A DNA stretch of 64,000 bases from Marinilactibacillus sp. Marseille-P9653 (GTDB lineage Bacteria; Bacillota; Bacilli; Lactobacillales; Carnobacteriaceae_A). Below the pieces are notes generated by a model. It searched no databases. It was not told where the DNA came from and was given only the letters and a program-made list of their open reading frames with translations. The stretch's first letter is position 1; each line of letters begins with the position of its first letter. Of the stretch, positions 8,377 through 18,177 are shown piece after piece. The DNA lies in contig NZ_CAKAKH010000001.1 in the NCBI RefSeq assembly GCF_916618885.1, positions 62,001 through 126,000 on the forward strand. Direction: 5' to 3'. The position numbers were made by a program, and so were the translations under genes.

Positions 8377-8406
8377 ATTGTATCGTAACCATACTATATA
8401 AAACAA
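8377..8406 (-). promoter_or_regulatory. Probable trpS promoter in the 8339-8642 divergent intergenic region
   Basis: On the minus strand TTGTTT (8401-8406), 18 bases, then TACAAT (8377-8382), about 38 bases before the trpS ATG. On the plus side a TATAAT at 8611-8616 is a possible -10 for the glycosyltransferase operon but has no good -35. The rest of this 300-base gap shows nothing I recognise. Confidence 0.55.
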
Positions 8407-8642
8407 TGTAGAATCTGTTTATTTTAAAGAACTTTCTACCCTTTCATACAACCAAAAACCAGTCTAAGGTCTGATGTAAAATGAGTTGGATAAGGGTACA
8501 GTAATAATAGCATCATTCACACATAGGAACATTCTTACACGTACTTTTAACAATTCGTAAAATTTGCGTGATAATTTTGAAATTCAGTCTATTTTATAGA
8601 ATTTTTAGAGTATAATGAAGACAATCAATTTTGGAGGACGAT

Positions 8643-9824
8643 ATGAAGATATTAATTACAACAGAATGGTACACTCCAACTGTTAACGGTGTAATCACTT
8701 CTATTATCAACCTAAAAGAGATTTTGACAGACATGGGACACGAAGTCCGCATACTGACTCTATCAGAAAAATCCAACTCTCATATAGATGAAGAGCAGGG
8801 GTTATATTCAATGCCTTCTTATGGTGTCGGAAAAATTTATCCCGGTGCACGAGTGGCTTTGACGATGGATGATGATGTGTTGTCTCATATTGTGGACTGG
8901 AACCCTGACGTTGTTCACACTCAGTGTGAGTTCAGCACGTTTAGAATCGCGCGTAGAATCTCTCAGACTCTGATGATCCCAATAGTGCATACATATCACA
9001 CTGTCTATGAAGATTATACGCATTATTTTTCACCAAATAAAAAATGGGGCAAAAAGGCTGTTGCTTTATTCAGCAAAAGAGTCTTGAACCATTCTGATGC
9101 TGTGATTGTTCCGACAAAAAAAGTCGAATCTCTTTTAAAAGGATACAAGGTAAATCAGCCTGTACATGTGATTCCTACTGGTCTGGATTTAGAGAAATTC
9201 AATAAGCCAGTTGAACAGAAAGAGATTACAGCATTGAGACGCTCTCTTTCTATACCTGATGATTGTTCCGTACTTGTCAGTGTCGGAAGAATCGCTAAAG
9301 AAAAAAATCTGGAAGAAATTATTTCTTATCTTAAAGAGCTTGATGATCCGAAACTTCGACTCCTAGTCGTTGGAGATGGCCCTTACAGAGAAACACTGGA
9401 GGCCTTTATTGATGAAATAGACGCTCGTGCCTTTGTAGTCTTCGCCGGCATGGTCGATCCTAATGAAATTGCCACTTACTATCAGGCAGGAGATCTTTTT
9501 GTCAGTGCGTCTACTAGTGAAACACAAGGTCTTTCTTATATCGAAGCCCTTGCAAGCGGCGTATTTGCTTTATGTAGAAAAGATGATTGTCTAATTGACG
9601 TAATTGAAGATGGAGAGAATGGATTCCAGTATACTCAATTTTCTGAATTCAAGTCTTCTCTTTATACCCTACTAACGCAAGATGATTTTGATCATTCAAA
9701 AAAACTGGCAGCACAAAACAAAATCGAAGAAACGTACTCTATCGAAGCTTTTGGAAAAAGTGTGGAACTGGTCTATTTAGAAGCTATCAGAACCCATACG
9801 CATCAGCACGTTTTCTCTCTTTAG
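8643..9824 (+). CDS. GT4 glycosyltransferase, probable 1,2-diacylglycerol 3-alpha-glucosyltransferase
   Basis: 393 aa from the ATG at 8643, 6 bases after GGAGG. The N-terminal Rossmann half opens KILITTEWYTPTVNGVITS and holds HTYHTVYEDYTHYF, a signature of alpha-monoglucosyl-diacylglycerol synthases. The C-terminal half has VSVGRIAKEKN and the E-x7-E donor motif (ETQGLSYIE). Members such as LafA, BgsB and pneumococcal alMGS add glucose to diacylglycerol on the inner membrane face, making the anchor for lipoteichoic acid. Pairing with a second GT4 gene 14 bases on supports this role. The sugar specificity is inferred. Confidence 0.82.
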   Translation: MKILITTEWYTPTVNGVITSIINLKEILTDMGHEVRILTLSEKSNSHIDEEQGLYSMPSYGVGKIYPGARVALTMDDDVLSHIVDWNPDVVHTQCEFSTFRIARRISQTLMIPIVHTYHTVYEDYTHYFSPNKKWGKKAVALFSKRVLNHSDAVIVPTKKVESLLKGYKVNQPVHVIPTGLDLEKFNKPVEQKEITALRRSLSIPDDCSVLVSVGRIAKEKNLEEIISYLKELDDPKLRLLVVGDGPYRETLEAFIDEIDARAFVVFAGMVDPNEIATYYQAGDLFVSASTSETQGLSYIEALASGVFALCRKDDCLIDVIEDGENGFQYTQFSEFKSSLYTLLTQDDFDHSKKLAAQNKIEETYSIEAFGKSVELVYLEAIRTHTHQHVFSL

Positions 9825-9838
9825 GAATGAGGATTTAA

Positions 9839-10855
9839 TTGGAACACTTCAACAAGAAAGTCTTACTGTATAAAGGTTCAGAAAAAGTCATCACTCAAAG
9901 TGGGATTGGTGAAGCACTTCGTCACCAGAAACAAATGTTAGAATCCCTCAATGTAGCTTATACTGAAAATTCTAAAGAAGACTATGACGTAGTGCATTTG
10001 AATACGATACTTCCCGACTCCGTATTTATGGCGAAAAAAGCTCGTAGAGATGGGAAAAAAGTCATCTATTATGGACATTCCACTATGGAAGATTTTAGGA
10101 ATTCTTTCCGTGGATCCAATATGATTGCGCCACTTTTCAGAAAATGGCTGCAGTATTGCTACCGCCAAGGAGATATCGTTGTCACACCAACAGAGTATTC
10201 TAAAAAGCTTTTACTGAATTACCGTTTAAACAGACCCATCGTTTCTTTATCGAACGGAGTCGATACTACTTACTTCACTAAAGTATCTTCTAATGGTGCG
10301 CGTTTTAGAAAGCAGTATCACTTGGCTGAAGACCAGAAAGTCATTGTTTCCGTTGGACACTTGATTGAACGTAAAGGTATCCTAGACTTTTTAGCCTTAG
10401 CTAAACAGTATCCTGAATACTTGTTTTTCTGGTTTGGACATACATCAAAGTCTCTTATGACTCGTGCCGTGCAAAATGCCATTAAACAAGCTTCAGATAA
10501 CGTACGATTTCCCGGATTCATTTCTTCTTCTGAATTACGAGATGTCTATTCTGGTAGTGATTTATTTCTATTCATGACGCATGAAGAAACAGAAGGTATT
10601 GTACTGCTAGAAGCTTTAGCCAACGAAATTCCTGTATTGGTTAGAGATATCCCAATTTATAAAGAGTGGTTACCCGATAAGACAGTGGTTTATAAAGCAG
10701 CCACTCCAGAAGGATTCAAAAAAATACTTCCTCTGATTTTAGAGAAAAAATTACCCTCACTGACTACACCAGGTCGCCAAGCTGCTGAACAGCTTGACCT
10801 TAAGAAAGTGAGCCTTGATCTAGCTATTATTTACAAAAAATTATTCAATGATTAA
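9839..10855 (+). CDS. GT4 glycosyltransferase, probable second-step glycolipid synthase (BgsA/LafB/CpoA-like)
   Basis: 338 aa starting at TTG (9839), with GAGG 6 bases upstream; the nearby ATG at 9826 meets a stop after three codons. It has VSVGHLIERKGILDFL and the E-x7-E motif EETEGIVLLE. Size and gene order match the second enzyme of Firmicute glycolipid pairs. That enzyme adds another glucose or galactose to monoglucosyl-diacylglycerol. It would act at the cytoplasmic membrane face. The sugar added cannot be read from sequence. Confidence 0.78.
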   Translation: MEHFNKKVLLYKGSEKVITQSGIGEALRHQKQMLESLNVAYTENSKEDYDVVHLNTILPDSVFMAKKARRDGKKVIYYGHSTMEDFRNSFRGSNMIAPLFRKWLQYCYRQGDIVVTPTEYSKKLLLNYRLNRPIVSLSNGVDTTYFTKVSSNGARFRKQYHLAEDQKVIVSVGHLIERKGILDFLALAKQYPEYLFFWFGHTSKSLMTRAVQNAIKQASDNVRFPGFISSSELRDVYSGSDLFLFMTHEETEGIVLLEALANEIPVLVRDIPIYKEWLPDKTVVYKAATPEGFKKILPLILEKKLPSLTTPGRQAAEQLDLKKVSLDLAIIYKKLFND

Positions 10856-10882
10856 CCGTTAACAATTGGATTTATATGAAAG

Positions 10883-10924
10883 AGAGAAAGTTTTGAGGTT
10901 GACTCGATACTTTCTCTTTTTTTA
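10883..10924 (+). terminator. Terminator of the glycolipid operon
   Basis: AGAGAAAGT (10883-10891) pairs with ACTTTCTCT (10909-10917), followed by TTTTTTT. Confidence 0.8.
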
Positions 10925-11096
10925 TCTAAATAGAATAAATACCCCTTTTAATTGAATTGATTATTTATAATTTTACTAAGGTTGCATGTTTCTCATTGTA
11001 TTCTTATCTCATTCTATTTACAATTATATAAACATATTCAACTGGTTTGATTTTCGATCTTATTCTTTTAAATCAGTAATTCAGGAGGCTATACCT

Positions 11097-12062
11097 TTGA
11101 CTTATTCAGTACAAACAGAGCAATCTATTGCAAAATTACATACATTAATTGATACCGTCGATCAAATTGTAATCGGTAAAAAAGACGTTACCCGATATAC
11201 CTTGATTGCCATGCTAGCGGGCGGTCATGTCCTTTTTGAAGATATTCCCGGTGTAGGTAAAACGCTCCTGATCAAAACGATTGCCAAGTGTTTGGAAGCT
11301 GATTTCTCACGAGTGCAATTCACACCAGACTTAATTCCTTCTGACATTATCGGCTTTTCCGTACCCAACATGCAAGATGCTCAATTCGAGTTTCGGCACG
11401 GCCCATTGTTCAATCAAATCGTACTAGCAGACGAAATCAATCGTACTTCTCCTAGAACACAGGCGGCCATGCTAGAAGCCATGTCTGAGAAACAAGTAAC
11501 ACTTGATGGTAAGACCCATTTATTACCGGACCCTTTCTTTGTTTTGGCTACTCAAAATCCTATCGACTATGAAGGAACCTATCCTTTACCTGAAGCGCAG
11601 CTCGATCGATTTCTTTTTCAACTTTCTTTAGGATACCCTAGTAAAGAACAGGAAATCCGAATGCTCGAATCCCCAGATCAATTAAACTCGATAGAACAGT
11701 TACAACCAATTTTGTCTTTAAACGAATTCAATACGCTTAAAGAGCTGGTGAAATCTGTTTATGTCAATCCACAACTGCTGGATTATATGATTATGCTTGT
11801 TGACCGTACTCGTAACCATTCTGAACTTAGACTCGGTATTAGTCCGAGAGGAACCCAGTATTGTTTAGCTGCTGCACGCGGACAGGCTCTTTTAAGTGGT
11901 CGTGATTATGTCACCCCGCAAGATATCTTATCCATTATTAAACCTTTATTCAGACATCGCCTTTTATTTGTAAATAGGATGACCGCTCAAGCAATTGATG
12001 CCTTTATTGACGAACTAATCAGTCAGGTAGATATTCCTACTAAAATCAGGAGCACGAAATGA
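11097..12062 (+). CDS. MoxR-family AAA+ ATPase
   Basis: 321 aa from a TTG at 11097, which AGGAGG precedes by 8 bases; the frame is open upstream but has no ribosome site there. It has Walker A (PGVGKT), Walker B (LADEINR), sensor region ATQNPIDYEGTYPLPEAQLDRF and a C-terminal lid with SPRGTQ. MoxR ATPases act as chaperones for partner proteins of the same operon, classically DUF58/VWA proteins. It overlaps the DUF58 gene by four bases (ATGA) and is followed by a transglutaminase, the standard three-gene set. Confidence 0.93.
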   Translation: MTYSVQTEQSIAKLHTLIDTVDQIVIGKKDVTRYTLIAMLAGGHVLFEDIPGVGKTLLIKTIAKCLEADFSRVQFTPDLIPSDIIGFSVPNMQDAQFEFRHGPLFNQIVLADEINRTSPRTQAAMLEAMSEKQVTLDGKTHLLPDPFFVLATQNPIDYEGTYPLPEAQLDRFLFQLSLGYPSKEQEIRMLESPDQLNSIEQLQPILSLNEFNTLKELVKSVYVNPQLLDYMIMLVDRTRNHSELRLGISPRGTQYCLAAARGQALLSGRDYVTPQDILSIIKPLFRHRLLFVNRMTAQAIDAFIDELISQVDIPTKIRSTK

Positions 12063-13099
12063 AGCAGCGTTTTATCAATTGGCGTGGATTAATGTTCGTA
12101 TTACTGTACTTTTTTATCATTCTTTACACATTAACGTTTCCTTCTTCTGTATCCTGGTTTATTTTTTATAGCTTTTCATTTGTTCTACTTGTCGCGTTTT
12201 TTTCATCTCGCCTGAAGATTTATTTCAAGAATATCCAATGGGTTGTTACGGAAGATAATCGTTTAGACCTTTCTTTTACCCTTTACCGGAGATGGCATCT
12301 CTTATTTTTATTGTCTTCGTTTGAATTGATTTTAACCGATCAACAAGGCAAACAGATTTTTCAGACGGTTTATCCGGATTTATTTTTAAAAAATCGCTCC
12401 GAGTTTCGTGCTTTATCTCAACATATGACTAGAGGCCATTATGAACAGCTGACGGTTCAGACCCGAGGACTCGGTTTGTTTGGTTTATTTAGACATCGTT
12501 TTACACATTCGCTTTCTGTAGACTTTGCAATTTATCCAAAAAAAGCGCCACAAGAACGAATATTAAACCTCTTATCTGAACAAGCCATTCGCTTAACAGA
12601 TTTAGATTCTCTCTCCCATGCCTTTGAAGTGAAGGAATTAAGAGCTTATCAACCTCGTGACGCAATTGGCTCTATTGATTGGAAGTCGAGCCTGAAGCGG
12701 GAACAGTGGATGATCAAAGAATATGATCGTGAAGACCACCTATCTATCAGTTTGTACTTTGTAGGCTTCTCTTCTTCACAATTTGAAGACTTGCTCAGTT
12801 TAGCCTACAGTCTGGATCAGTATTTATCTGCTTATTCCAAAAATGACCTTCACTTACTAGGTTCATTTAACGGACAAACTGATAAACGCAGTCAACCTTA
12901 TGATTATCTAACCATTCAACCAAGTGAGGATGATCAGCGCTTACTCAAATTGCTAGGTCCTTTGGATACGTTTAAAACGACTATTTTGATTATAGCGCCA
13001 CGGAATATGTCATTTCCTGATACGATCAAAAATACGCCCAATCTTTTTATTTTAGATGAGCGTCAATTGGATTCACTGAAAGGAGGCTCTGAAGATTGA
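12059..13099 (+). CDS. DUF58 domain membrane protein
   Basis: 346 aa. Two hydrophobic segments fill about residues 8-50. The conserved DUF58 core ELRAYQPRDAIGSIDWKSSL follows at about 195-215, then a VWA-like C-terminal region. The family accompanies MoxR ATPases and TgpA-type transglutaminases; its biochemical role is not settled. It overlaps both neighbours by four bases, so expression is tightly coupled. Confidence 0.9.
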   Translation: MKQRFINWRGLMFVLLYFFIILYTLTFPSSVSWFIFYSFSFVLLVAFFSSRLKIYFKNIQWVVTEDNRLDLSFTLYRRWHLLFLLSSFELILTDQQGKQIFQTVYPDLFLKNRSEFRALSQHMTRGHYEQLTVQTRGLGLFGLFRHRFTHSLSVDFAIYPKKAPQERILNLLSEQAIRLTDLDSLSHAFEVKELRAYQPRDAIGSIDWKSSLKREQWMIKEYDREDHLSISLYFVGFSSSQFEDLLSLAYSLDQYLSAYSKNDLHLLGSFNGQTDKRSQPYDYLTIQPSEDDQRLLKLLGPLDTFKTTILIIAPRNMSFPDTIKNTPNLFILDERQLDSLKGGSED

Positions 13100-15498
13100 A
13101 AACTTATATCAGCTCTTTATCAGAATGTATTCGTTCTTTACTAATAGGATTGGTTCATAGTTTTTTAATTCTTCCTGTACTTTTTTTATTTTTACGGATC
13201 AATGAATTGTCTGGTTTTGAATCTATTGTCCTCTTTTTCGCAATCACTCAGTTGACGACTGCCTTTTTCAAAAAATGGTGGATGTACTTTGTAGTCCAGA
13301 TCGGTGTGATTCTCGTCTTTCTTTATCGGTCATTTCCGTCTTTGACTCTTGAAGCATCGCTGACTAAGTGGCTCTTTAACTTATGGCAATTGGGACAACA
13401 AGAATGGAATCAAGTGATTACTGGAAGTACGTCTTCCGTACCCTTATTTCTCGCTATTTTAGCCCTATTTGTGTTAGCAACTTTACTAACCTTTACCACG
13501 ATTCGTCAAAATTTTGCTTATCCATCCTTTCTTGTCGCTTTTGGTTATCTCATGATTTTACACACCTTTACAAGTTACGCGATTCTTTCTCAGGCGGTAA
13601 CCGTTATTGGGTTTGGTATGCTCTTGATTGGTCTTACAAAACTGAATCAAAGCCAGAGTAATCGGTACTTTTTTAAACTTTCTACTTTGACGAGCCTTCT
13701 CACCGGTGCATTGGTTGGATTGGCTTACTGGGGAGTCGATTGGTTTATGCCTTCTCAGGAATGGGTTGAAATTAGTACGATCGGTTATCAAAACAGACTC
13801 GAAAGTCGTGGTTTTTTTGACTGGATTGATGCCCAGTCTCCAGGTTCAAGATACCGCCAGACTGGCATAGGGACCAATGACGAACAATTGGGTGGTCCCT
13901 TGAGAAAAGACTACACGCGACTATTTCAAGCGTATACTCCAGAACCTAATTACTGGAAAGTCTTGCATCGCTGGAATTATACTGGCGAGGGCTGGGGCAG
14001 TTCCCCCGCGGGACTATCAGAAGAAGTCTATTCTCCTTATGAACGAAGAGATTATGAAACTTCTACCTTGGCTGCTGCTGATGTTTCTGAAGGCGGTGTG
14101 CTCACTACTGCTTCTGTTGATTGGCAGGCTCCAATTGAGTACATTGCTTATCCTTATGGATGGACAACCATAGAAATAGACGCTGATCCTGTAGACTATT
14201 CTCTGTCTTACAATTACTCAACCGAGTACAATAATGTCCAAGACAAAGAAGGCCTACTGGAAGGATACAAGGTAGATTACGACTCCAGTTTCCCGGACCG
14301 GCTGGATGAGGCTCAACTCCGAGAAGATGACGGTTGGAGAATGTTATTCTGGGAAGAAATGTCTAGCCAGCCACTAGACGATACGCTGATTGAATCAGGT
14401 GATCAGTCGCTTGCTGAATGGATGTCTCTAGCTGCCCCAGAAGGCGTTCAACTTCCACTAGATTTCCCACAACGCGTGAAAGAGCTAGCACAAGAACTAA
14501 CCGAGGGAATGAATAGCGAATATGAAATGGTTCGAGCTATAGAATTGTATCTGAAAAGTGAAGGTGGTTTTCGGTATAGTTTAAGAGATACCGCTCAAAC
14601 ACCGTCAGGAGAAGATTATGTTGAACATTTTCTATTTGAAACAAAAGTTGGCTATTGTGATAATTTTTCCAGTGCAATGGTTACCATGCTGCGTTCTATA
14701 GGGATTCCCGCTCGATGGGTCAAAGGATTCACTCCTGGAAGTAGCCAGACTAATGCTGATGGAGAACAATATTATCAAATCACCAATTCGAATGCTCATT
14801 CTTGGCCGGAAGTCTATTTTCCAAGTACTGGATGGGTCCCTTTTGAACCTAGTCCTTCCTTTGCTAATCCGATCACACGAACAGAAGACGATGTTTCTCC
14901 TGAAGATGACCGTTTTTCTTTCGATGATCAAGCTGTAACATTGGAAGATCTTGAAGCAGATACAGACACTGCAGTCGACGAAACTACTGAAGAAGAAGCA
15001 CTATCTGAAGAAGTCGGAGAAGAATCAATAGAGGATCCCATAGCTGAAGAAGAAAGCGAAACAGAAGAAGCAGAATCCCCTGATCGTTCTCCGCTTTCTA
15101 TCGTTACATTTATGCTTATGATCTTCAGTCTGATCTTATTCGTATTTAGTACATTGTATTTCTCACTACACTTGCGTTTAATGACTTGGTTACTAAAAAA
15201 AGCGATTCAAGGCAATAAGATTTCTCTTGAAAAAGCCTGCCATTGGACATTACGATTATTTGATCAGAAGCAAAAAAGGTCAAAAAGTCAGACAGTTCAT
15301 GACTATGTGACTGTATTCCAAACGCTGACAAAAGAAGATGCAGAGATATTATCTGAATTCGTTGCACTAACAGATCACACTTTTTATAGTAAAACGATCT
15401 CGGTTTCATCTATTTCTGCTCTACAAAAAGAAACGTTAATTAGTACACTGGACGTTTTAGCAAAGAGTCTTAAAAGAAAAAACGGAGTCAACAAATAA
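13096..15498 (+). CDS. Transglutaminase-like (TgpA-type) membrane protein
   Basis: 800 aa from a TTG overlapping the DUF58 stop. About six membrane segments (residues 1-210) lead into a large extracellular region. The transglutaminase core has Cys near 521 in VGYCDNFSS, His near 568 in NAHSWPEVYFP, and the third position in WVPFEPSPS, where Glu replaces the more usual Asp. A long acidic linker (about 600-655), a single membrane helix (about 665-690) and a cytoplasmic tail follow. Family members are linked to cell-surface protein processing or crosslinking. The substrate is unknown. Confidence 0.9.
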   Translation: MKTYISSLSECIRSLLIGLVHSFLILPVLFLFLRINELSGFESIVLFFAITQLTTAFFKKWWMYFVVQIGVILVFLYRSFPSLTLEASLTKWLFNLWQLGQQEWNQVITGSTSSVPLFLAILALFVLATLLTFTTIRQNFAYPSFLVAFGYLMILHTFTSYAILSQAVTVIGFGMLLIGLTKLNQSQSNRYFFKLSTLTSLLTGALVGLAYWGVDWFMPSQEWVEISTIGYQNRLESRGFFDWIDAQSPGSRYRQTGIGTNDEQLGGPLRKDYTRLFQAYTPEPNYWKVLHRWNYTGEGWGSSPAGLSEEVYSPYERRDYETSTLAAADVSEGGVLTTASVDWQAPIEYIAYPYGWTTIEIDADPVDYSLSYNYSTEYNNVQDKEGLLEGYKVDYDSSFPDRLDEAQLREDDGWRMLFWEEMSSQPLDDTLIESGDQSLAEWMSLAAPEGVQLPLDFPQRVKELAQELTEGMNSEYEMVRAIELYLKSEGGFRYSLRDTAQTPSGEDYVEHFLFETKVGYCDNFSSAMVTMLRSIGIPARWVKGFTPGSSQTNADGEQYYQITNSNAHSWPEVYFPSTGWVPFEPSPSFANPITRTEDDVSPEDDRFSFDDQAVTLEDLEADTDTAVDETTEEEALSEEVGEESIEDPIAEEESETEEAESPDRSPLSIVTFMLMIFSLILFVFSTLYFSLHLRLMTWLLKKAIQGNKISLEKACHWTLRLFDQKQKRSKSQTVHDYVTVFQTLTKEDAEILSEFVALTDHTFYSKTISVSSISALQKETLISTLDVLAKSLKRKNGVNK

Positions 15499-15542
15499 AA
15501 GCAGCCGAACGCCCTTTTAAAAGGTGTTCGGCTGCTTTTTAG
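15497..15542. terminator. Bidirectional terminator between the transglutaminase and ABC permease genes
   Basis: GCAGCCGAACGCC and GGTGTTCGGCTGC pair with one G-U, flanked by AAAA on one side and TTTTT on the other. It serves the two convergent genes. Confidence 0.88.
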
Positions 15543-17240
15543 TTAGTCCATTTTAAGTGTGATTTTGTCGAAACCTTTTGTCAGAATCCATCCATCTATA
15601 GCCAGTAAGATGACCATCAAGATATAAACACCAAACGGCATTAACTCCTGTATAGCAAACATCCCTACTGCAACAATCCCTGTAATGGCTATAAAAATAA
15701 CCGTCGCAAAGCATCCTTGGTTTGCTTCAGAAGCGTTATATCTCTTTGAAAAAGGAAAGGTTTGTATCGTACGTTTAACTTCTATTGAGAAAATCAAGAT
15801 AACCAACAATAACCCATTCAGCAAAGCTGGTAAAATCCCCAAGCCCGAGAAGACTAGGACGACACTCGATAAAATCAAATAGATTGGAAAAAGCAACTTC
15901 ATGGTCAGTGCTTTGATCATACCTCTTATAAAAACCCCCGCATGATCTTCCGAACTCATTCCAAATATCCAACTTCCTTTGAAGTTTTTGGAGTACTTCA
16001 CTGAAACGGCCAGCATTGGAATTACTAAGAGTGCATAATAAGGCATGTATTTGAATACGGATAATTGATTGATTCCAACTCCGCTATCTTCCGTTAACCG
16101 ATATGTTGATCCTATAAGTATAATCGGAAAGACAAAAATGGTCGCCAGAGACGGGTATAGTCTTGTCTTGAATTCTCTTTCGTTTTTGGTCAGTTGCCAC
16201 GTGAAGTGATAGTAGCCTCTTTCCTTTTTATCCCAGCACAGCCACTTACTCGAGAGCGTTTCGTACCATGAACGTTTGTCTGTATCGCCTTCTCCACTTT
16301 CAAGTTTCTGTAAGTTCGCTTCCAGCTTGTCACTATTGAAATAATATAGAACCGCCAGCGCAACAGTCCCTCCAATAAGTAAAACGATATACACTAAATA
16401 AGTGAGTGAAAAGCCGTTTTCTAATAGGCCAAATGGTGCAACAAACCATAGTGGAAAGACAAAAATATGCCACCATTGTAGGTTCAATTCAATCGCAAGC
16501 ATGCTTGGATTAATAAATTGAAAAGCTTGATTCATCACCTGATAGCCGATGACCGTGAAAACAGAAATCCCAATTTGACTATAAGCGATAATGTTCTTCA
16601 GCTTTTCCCCGTTGAAACGCTTGAGTACAGTGGCATAAGTGATAATTGTCAGTAGTAGACACCAGATGGATGCCACAACTGTCAGTAAAATAGCCAACAA
16701 CCCTGCTAGTATCCCGTGGATAAAGAAGGTTCCAATCACCATTGGTACAGAGAGCGCGAGTGTTAGCGAGATAAGATAAATAAAGACATGGGTCGCTTTT
16801 GCGGCACTCAGCGTTCTTGAAGAGACCGGTTTCGTTCCAATCAGTATCTGGTCTTTTGTTTCAAGTAGAATACTAGAGAAATTCGCAATTAAAGTCGATA
16901 ACAGCATCAAGAAAATAAAACTGAAGAACACCGTGTACTGGAACTGAATATTATCGATGGCGAAGACAAATAATAGAATCAGGCTGATCAGTGCATAGAC
17001 CCATAAAGATTGGAAGAAAGCATTTTTATCTTCGTCCTCTTCCTTACTGTTTCCCCACATAGAGTTCGTTGGAATCACTTTTTCTTGTCGGCTATCCATA
17101 ATCAGCTTTGTATCGATGATCTTTTCCATGATGGGATAATCCACACCCAAACGTCGGTACATTGGCGCTAATTTTCTGATGATCTTGATAAAGAAACCTG
17201 CCTCTTGTTTCTGACTTCCACCAAAAACATTACGCATCAT
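15543..17240 (-). CDS. ABC transporter permease, ABC-2-like multispan protein
   Basis: 565 aa with about twelve hydrophobic segments, starting near residue 80 after a charged N-terminal stretch. AAGGAG lies upstream of the paired ATGs. It overlaps the end of the ATPase gene by 11 bases, so the two form an exporter. I do not recognise a substrate-specific signature. Related permeases of similar size are annotated only as ABC exporters. A mid-protein loop (about 310-350) is hydrophilic and probably cytoplasmic. Confidence 0.8.
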   Translation of the reverse strand: MMRNVFGGSQKQEAGFFIKIIRKLAPMYRRLGVDYPIMEKIIDTKLIMDSRQEKVIPTNSMWGNSKEEDEDKNAFFQSLWVYALISLILLFVFAIDNIQFQYTVFFSFIFLMLLSTLIANFSSILLETKDQILIGTKPVSSRTLSAAKATHVFIYLISLTLALSVPMVIGTFFIHGILAGLLAILLTVVASIWCLLLTIITYATVLKRFNGEKLKNIIAYSQIGISVFTVIGYQVMNQAFQFINPSMLAIELNLQWWHIFVFPLWFVAPFGLLENGFSLTYLVYIVLLIGGTVALAVLYYFNSDKLEANLQKLESGEGDTDKRSWYETLSSKWLCWDKKERGYYHFTWQLTKNEREFKTRLYPSLATIFVFPIILIGSTYRLTEDSGVGINQLSVFKYMPYYALLVIPMLAVSVKYSKNFKGSWIFGMSSEDHAGVFIRGMIKALTMKLLFPIYLILSSVVLVFSGLGILPALLNGLLLVILIFSIEVKRTIQTFPFSKRYNASEANQGCFATVIFIAITGIVAVGMFAIQELMPFGVYILMVILLAIDGWILTKGFDKITLKMD

Positions 17241-18018
17241 AAGGCGTTTCTCCTTTCATGACTGAAACGAAGGCATTGGCGAGTTCTTCATATTCGTTGA
17301 ATCCCGTCAACTGATTGAACAACTGCTCAAGTGTTCCATCTGCCTCTTTTTGAAGCTCATCAAAATGTCCGTCAGCTACCACACGCCCTTCATTCAAGAT
17401 GATAATACGGTCACTGAGTTTCTCCACCGTATCCATAATGTGCGAAGAATAAAAGACTGTTTTTCCTTCTTTTTTCAATTCTGAAAGAATTTCTTTTACG
17501 ATTTGTACGCTGTTGGCGTCCAGCCCATTTAACGGTTCATCCCAAAATAGAATATCTGGATTATGTAATAAGCTAGATATAATCAGAACTTTCTGACGCA
17601 TTCCTTTTGAAAAAGACGATAAGCGGTTCTTAAAGGCTTCTTCGATACCTAGGATCTGCATCATTTTCAAGCTCTTCTCTCGAACCATGTCTTCTTCCAG
17701 TCCATATAGTCTACCTACAAAGAGCAAGTACTCTTCAGCAGATAAGGTATCGTATAGTTCTGCATTCTCAGGCACATATCCGATTCGAGCTTTATAAGTA
17801 TCTCCTGAATCTTTAAGGGACTTTCCAAATATAAAGATTTCCCCCATATCTGGTTGGAGTAATCCCAAAATTATTTTAACGGTCGTACTTTTTCCAGCGC
17901 CATTTGGTCCAATGTATCCAATAATTTCTCCCGGATAGACTGAAAAATCAACGCCTTTTAAAACGTGATTGCCTCCAAAAGATTTCGTGACTTCTTTCAT
18001 TTCTAAAATCTTATCCAT
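17230..18018 (-). CDS. ABC transporter ATP-binding protein
   Basis: 262 aa from the ATG at 18018, 7 bases after GGAGG; longer upstream versions lack a ribosome site. It has Walker A GPNGAGKST near residue 39, the signature SFSKGMRQK, Walker B ILFWDEP and the switch His in SSHIMDT. The layout is that of ABC-2 exporters, similar to EcsA or Nat-type ATPases. The partner permease follows immediately. Confidence 0.92.
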   Translation of the reverse strand: MDKILEMKEVTKSFGGNHVLKGVDFSVYPGEIIGYIGPNGAGKSTTVKIILGLLQPDMGEIFIFGKSLKDSGDTYKARIGYVPENAELYDTLSAEEYLLFVGRLYGLEEDMVREKSLKMMQILGIEEAFKNRLSSFSKGMRQKVLIISSLLHNPDILFWDEPLNGLDANSVQIVKEILSELKKEGKTVFYSSHIMDTVEKLSDRIIILNEGRVVADGHFDELQKEADGTLEQLFNQLTGFNEYEELANAFVSVMKGETPYDA

Positions 18019-18177
18019 ATATGTACCTCCATAAGTTACGATTAGGAGTATTTTATCATACACCATCCGCAGAAAATAGGGACGATTGGACATTTCTTTA
18101 CCTGAACACGCAAATGTATGATACATTCTTTATGTTACTATATAAACGATTTCATCTAAATCTGGAGGGTGTTCTAT

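Noticed and set aside
13096-15498. Inactive transglutaminase because Glu replaces Asp at the third catalytic position
   Set aside because: Cys and His are intact and FEP is common in this branch of the family as I recall it, so loss of activity is not supported.
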